From an uncultured Streptomyces sp. (GTDB lineage: Bacteria > Actinomycetota > Actinomycetes > Streptomycetales > Streptomycetaceae), in the NCBI GenBank assembly GCA_946480485.1, contig CAMLJW010000307.1, forward strand, positions 1 through 6,585: DNA of 6,585 bases. Reading direction: 5' to 3'. Positions within the stretch are counted from its first letter, which is position 1; every line of letters begins with the position of its first letter. The notes beneath the pieces were generated by a model. The model ran no database searches, had not been told where the DNA came from, and saw nothing but the letters and a program-made list of their open reading frames with translations. Shown piece by piece: positions 6,135-6,585 of this stretch. A program made the translations under genes and the position numbers.

Positions 6135-6211
6135 GGCCGGCCGACCACGTCGCCGGGGTCAACGTGCGCGACCGCGCACGCTCGGCGTGGGTATTCGTCA
6201 ACATGCCCGAT

Positions 6212-6236
6212 CCGGTACCCGCATAGCGGGGACCGG
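6212..6236. repeat. 25-bp near-perfect inverted repeat
   Basis: CCGGTACCCGC (6212-6222) and GCGGGGACCGG (6226-6236) are 11-base arms with one mismatch and an ATA loop. There is no gene within 75 bases on either side. It may be an orphan terminator left by a deleted gene, an operator, or the end of a mobile element; nothing decides between these. Confidence 0.45.
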
Positions 6237-6299
6237 TAGATGTGACCCGTGACCGCCCTGTCGTAGGGGGCAGTCGGGAGCATGAGCAAAGCCCTCACC

Positions 6300-6325
6300 G
6301 GGACTCAGCTTCCAAGCTCGGTCCC
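6300..6325. promoter_or_regulatory. 26-bp imperfect palindrome, operator-like
   Basis: GGGAC (6300-6304) and GTCCC (6321-6325) form the outer arms. AGCTT (6307-6311) and AAGCT (6314-6318) form the inner arms around CC. Two non-pairing bases separate inner from outer arms on each side. It ends a few bases before the first recognisable residue of the CsoR-like relic and may even overlap that gene's former coding part, so a role as its operator is uncertain. Confidence 0.35.
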
Positions 6326-6331
6326 TTTAGG

Positions 6332-6474
6332 AGCCGAGTGGTTGACGCGGTGGCCATGCAACTGCTGGACGGCCATCTCGAGCACCCGCACGTGAGGCCA
6401 TGGTGGCCTGCGAGCAGGGGGCTCAGGACAAGATCGCCGAGGCTTCGCAGGCCATCGGGCGGCGCCTGCGTACG
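6332..6474 (+). pseudogene. Relic of a CsoR/DUF156 metal-sensing repressor
   Basis: The frame through 6332-6397 reads SRVVDAVAMQLLDGHLEHPH. This fits the second helix of CsoR/RcnR/FrmR-type repressors (ALQAVALQLLDEHLxHCV). The frame then breaks near 6395-6399 by one missing base, or two extra. From ATG 6400 the next frame gives MVACEQGAQDKIAEASQAIG and RRLRT, matching the third helix and family end (KLxEAxxAIxRLLRT). The N-terminal helix with the first metal-binding Cys is absent; the sequence upstream is unrelated. The His-Cys of the HxxHC metal site is altered to H-P-H. Family members are small tetrameric helical regulators that release DNA on binding Cu(I), Ni or formaldehyde. This copy is truncated, frameshifted and lacks key ligands. 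No metal transporter gene is visible beside it. Confidence 0.55.
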
Positions 6475-6504
6475 TGCTTTGGACCGGACGGCTCGTGGCG
6501 CAGT

Positions 6505-6534
6505 GAGGCGCCCGGCCTTCCGGCCGGGCGCCTC
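6505..6534 (+). terminator. Strong perfect hairpin terminator
   Basis: GAGGCGCCCGGCC (6505-6517) and GGCCGGGCGCCTC (6522-6534) are perfect 13-base arms around a TTCC loop. It lies about 30 bases beyond the CsoR-like relic and probably was its terminator; being symmetric it could also act on the minus strand. The 51 bases after it contain a TATTTTTAT stretch near 6559 but no gene I can support. Confidence 0.8.
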
Positions 6535-6585
6535 GGTCAACGACGTTTCTCGCGCCCGTATTTTTATGACCGCAGCCGCAGGCTG

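Noticed and set aside
6212..6236. Terminal inverted repeat of an insertion sequence
   Set aside because: No matching partner repeat, target-site duplication or transposase was found in the window.
5481..6239. A 252-codon plus-strand open frame across the LVIVD region
   Set aside because: Antisense shadow of the LVIVD fragment; the minus strand gives the clear family match.
1..6585. tRNA, rRNA, CRISPR repeats or toxin-antitoxin pair
   Set aside because: No cloverleaf with TTC-type arm, no regularly spaced direct repeats and no recognisable toxin or antitoxin sequence was seen on either strand.

Overview
The window looks like chromosomal DNA from a high-GC actinomycete, most likely Streptomyces or a close relative. 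Codon third positions are almost all G or C, Shine-Dalgarno sites are of the GGAGG type, and the recognisable proteins (phosphoketolase, Ig-like/YkuD L,D-transpeptidase lipoprotein, BaeS-like sensor kinase, LVIVD-repeat protein, CsoR-type regulator) are typical of that group. I see no rRNA, tRNA, CRISPR array or transposase.

Layout from left to right. (1) 2-964, plus: C-terminal 320 residues of a phosphoketolase, cut by the window edge and closed by a strong hairpin (963-999). (2) 1056-1188, plus: relic of a DevR/NarL-type LuxR helix-turn-helix, with a one-base frameshift and no receiver domain. (3) 1203-1748, minus: intact small membrane protein with an intramembrane CPVC motif. A promoter-like region with two dyads (1826-1857) lies upstream, one of them of the form TACT-n2-AGTA. 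(4) 2112-3356, plus: intact L,D-transpeptidase lipoprotein followed by a terminator and a set of overlapping inverted repeats (3357-3426). (5) 3427-3748: mostly non-coding, with a possible short relic of a NYN-type nuclease start. (6) 3749-5513, minus: a chimera. Three blades of a YVTN-type beta-propeller run directly, but out of frame, into a sensor histidine kinase that has lost its first membrane segment and start. (7) 5514-5765: upstream region with several dyads and a terminator. (8) 5766-6134, minus: C-terminal piece of an LVIVD-repeat protein. (9) 6135-6331: hairpins and a 26-bp imperfect palindrome. (10) 6332-6474, plus: frameshifted relic of a CsoR/DUF156 metal-sensing repressor, then a perfect 13-bp hairpin terminator (6505-6534).

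Only two complete, healthy-looking genes lie wholly inside the window: the CPVC membrane protein and the L,D-transpeptidase. Most of the rest is gene debris: truncated, frameshifted or fused by deletion. This is the texture expected of a decaying accessory region, such as a Streptomyces chromosome arm. A phosphoketolase beside a DevR-type HTH relic, together with GGGAC/GCCC-type dyads near 5531-5635, suggests the area once held part of a DevR/OsdR-like stress or hypoxia gene set; this is an inference. I do not see a complete undescribed multi-gene system. The best leads are the propeller-kinase junction and the CPVC membrane protein with its putative operator.
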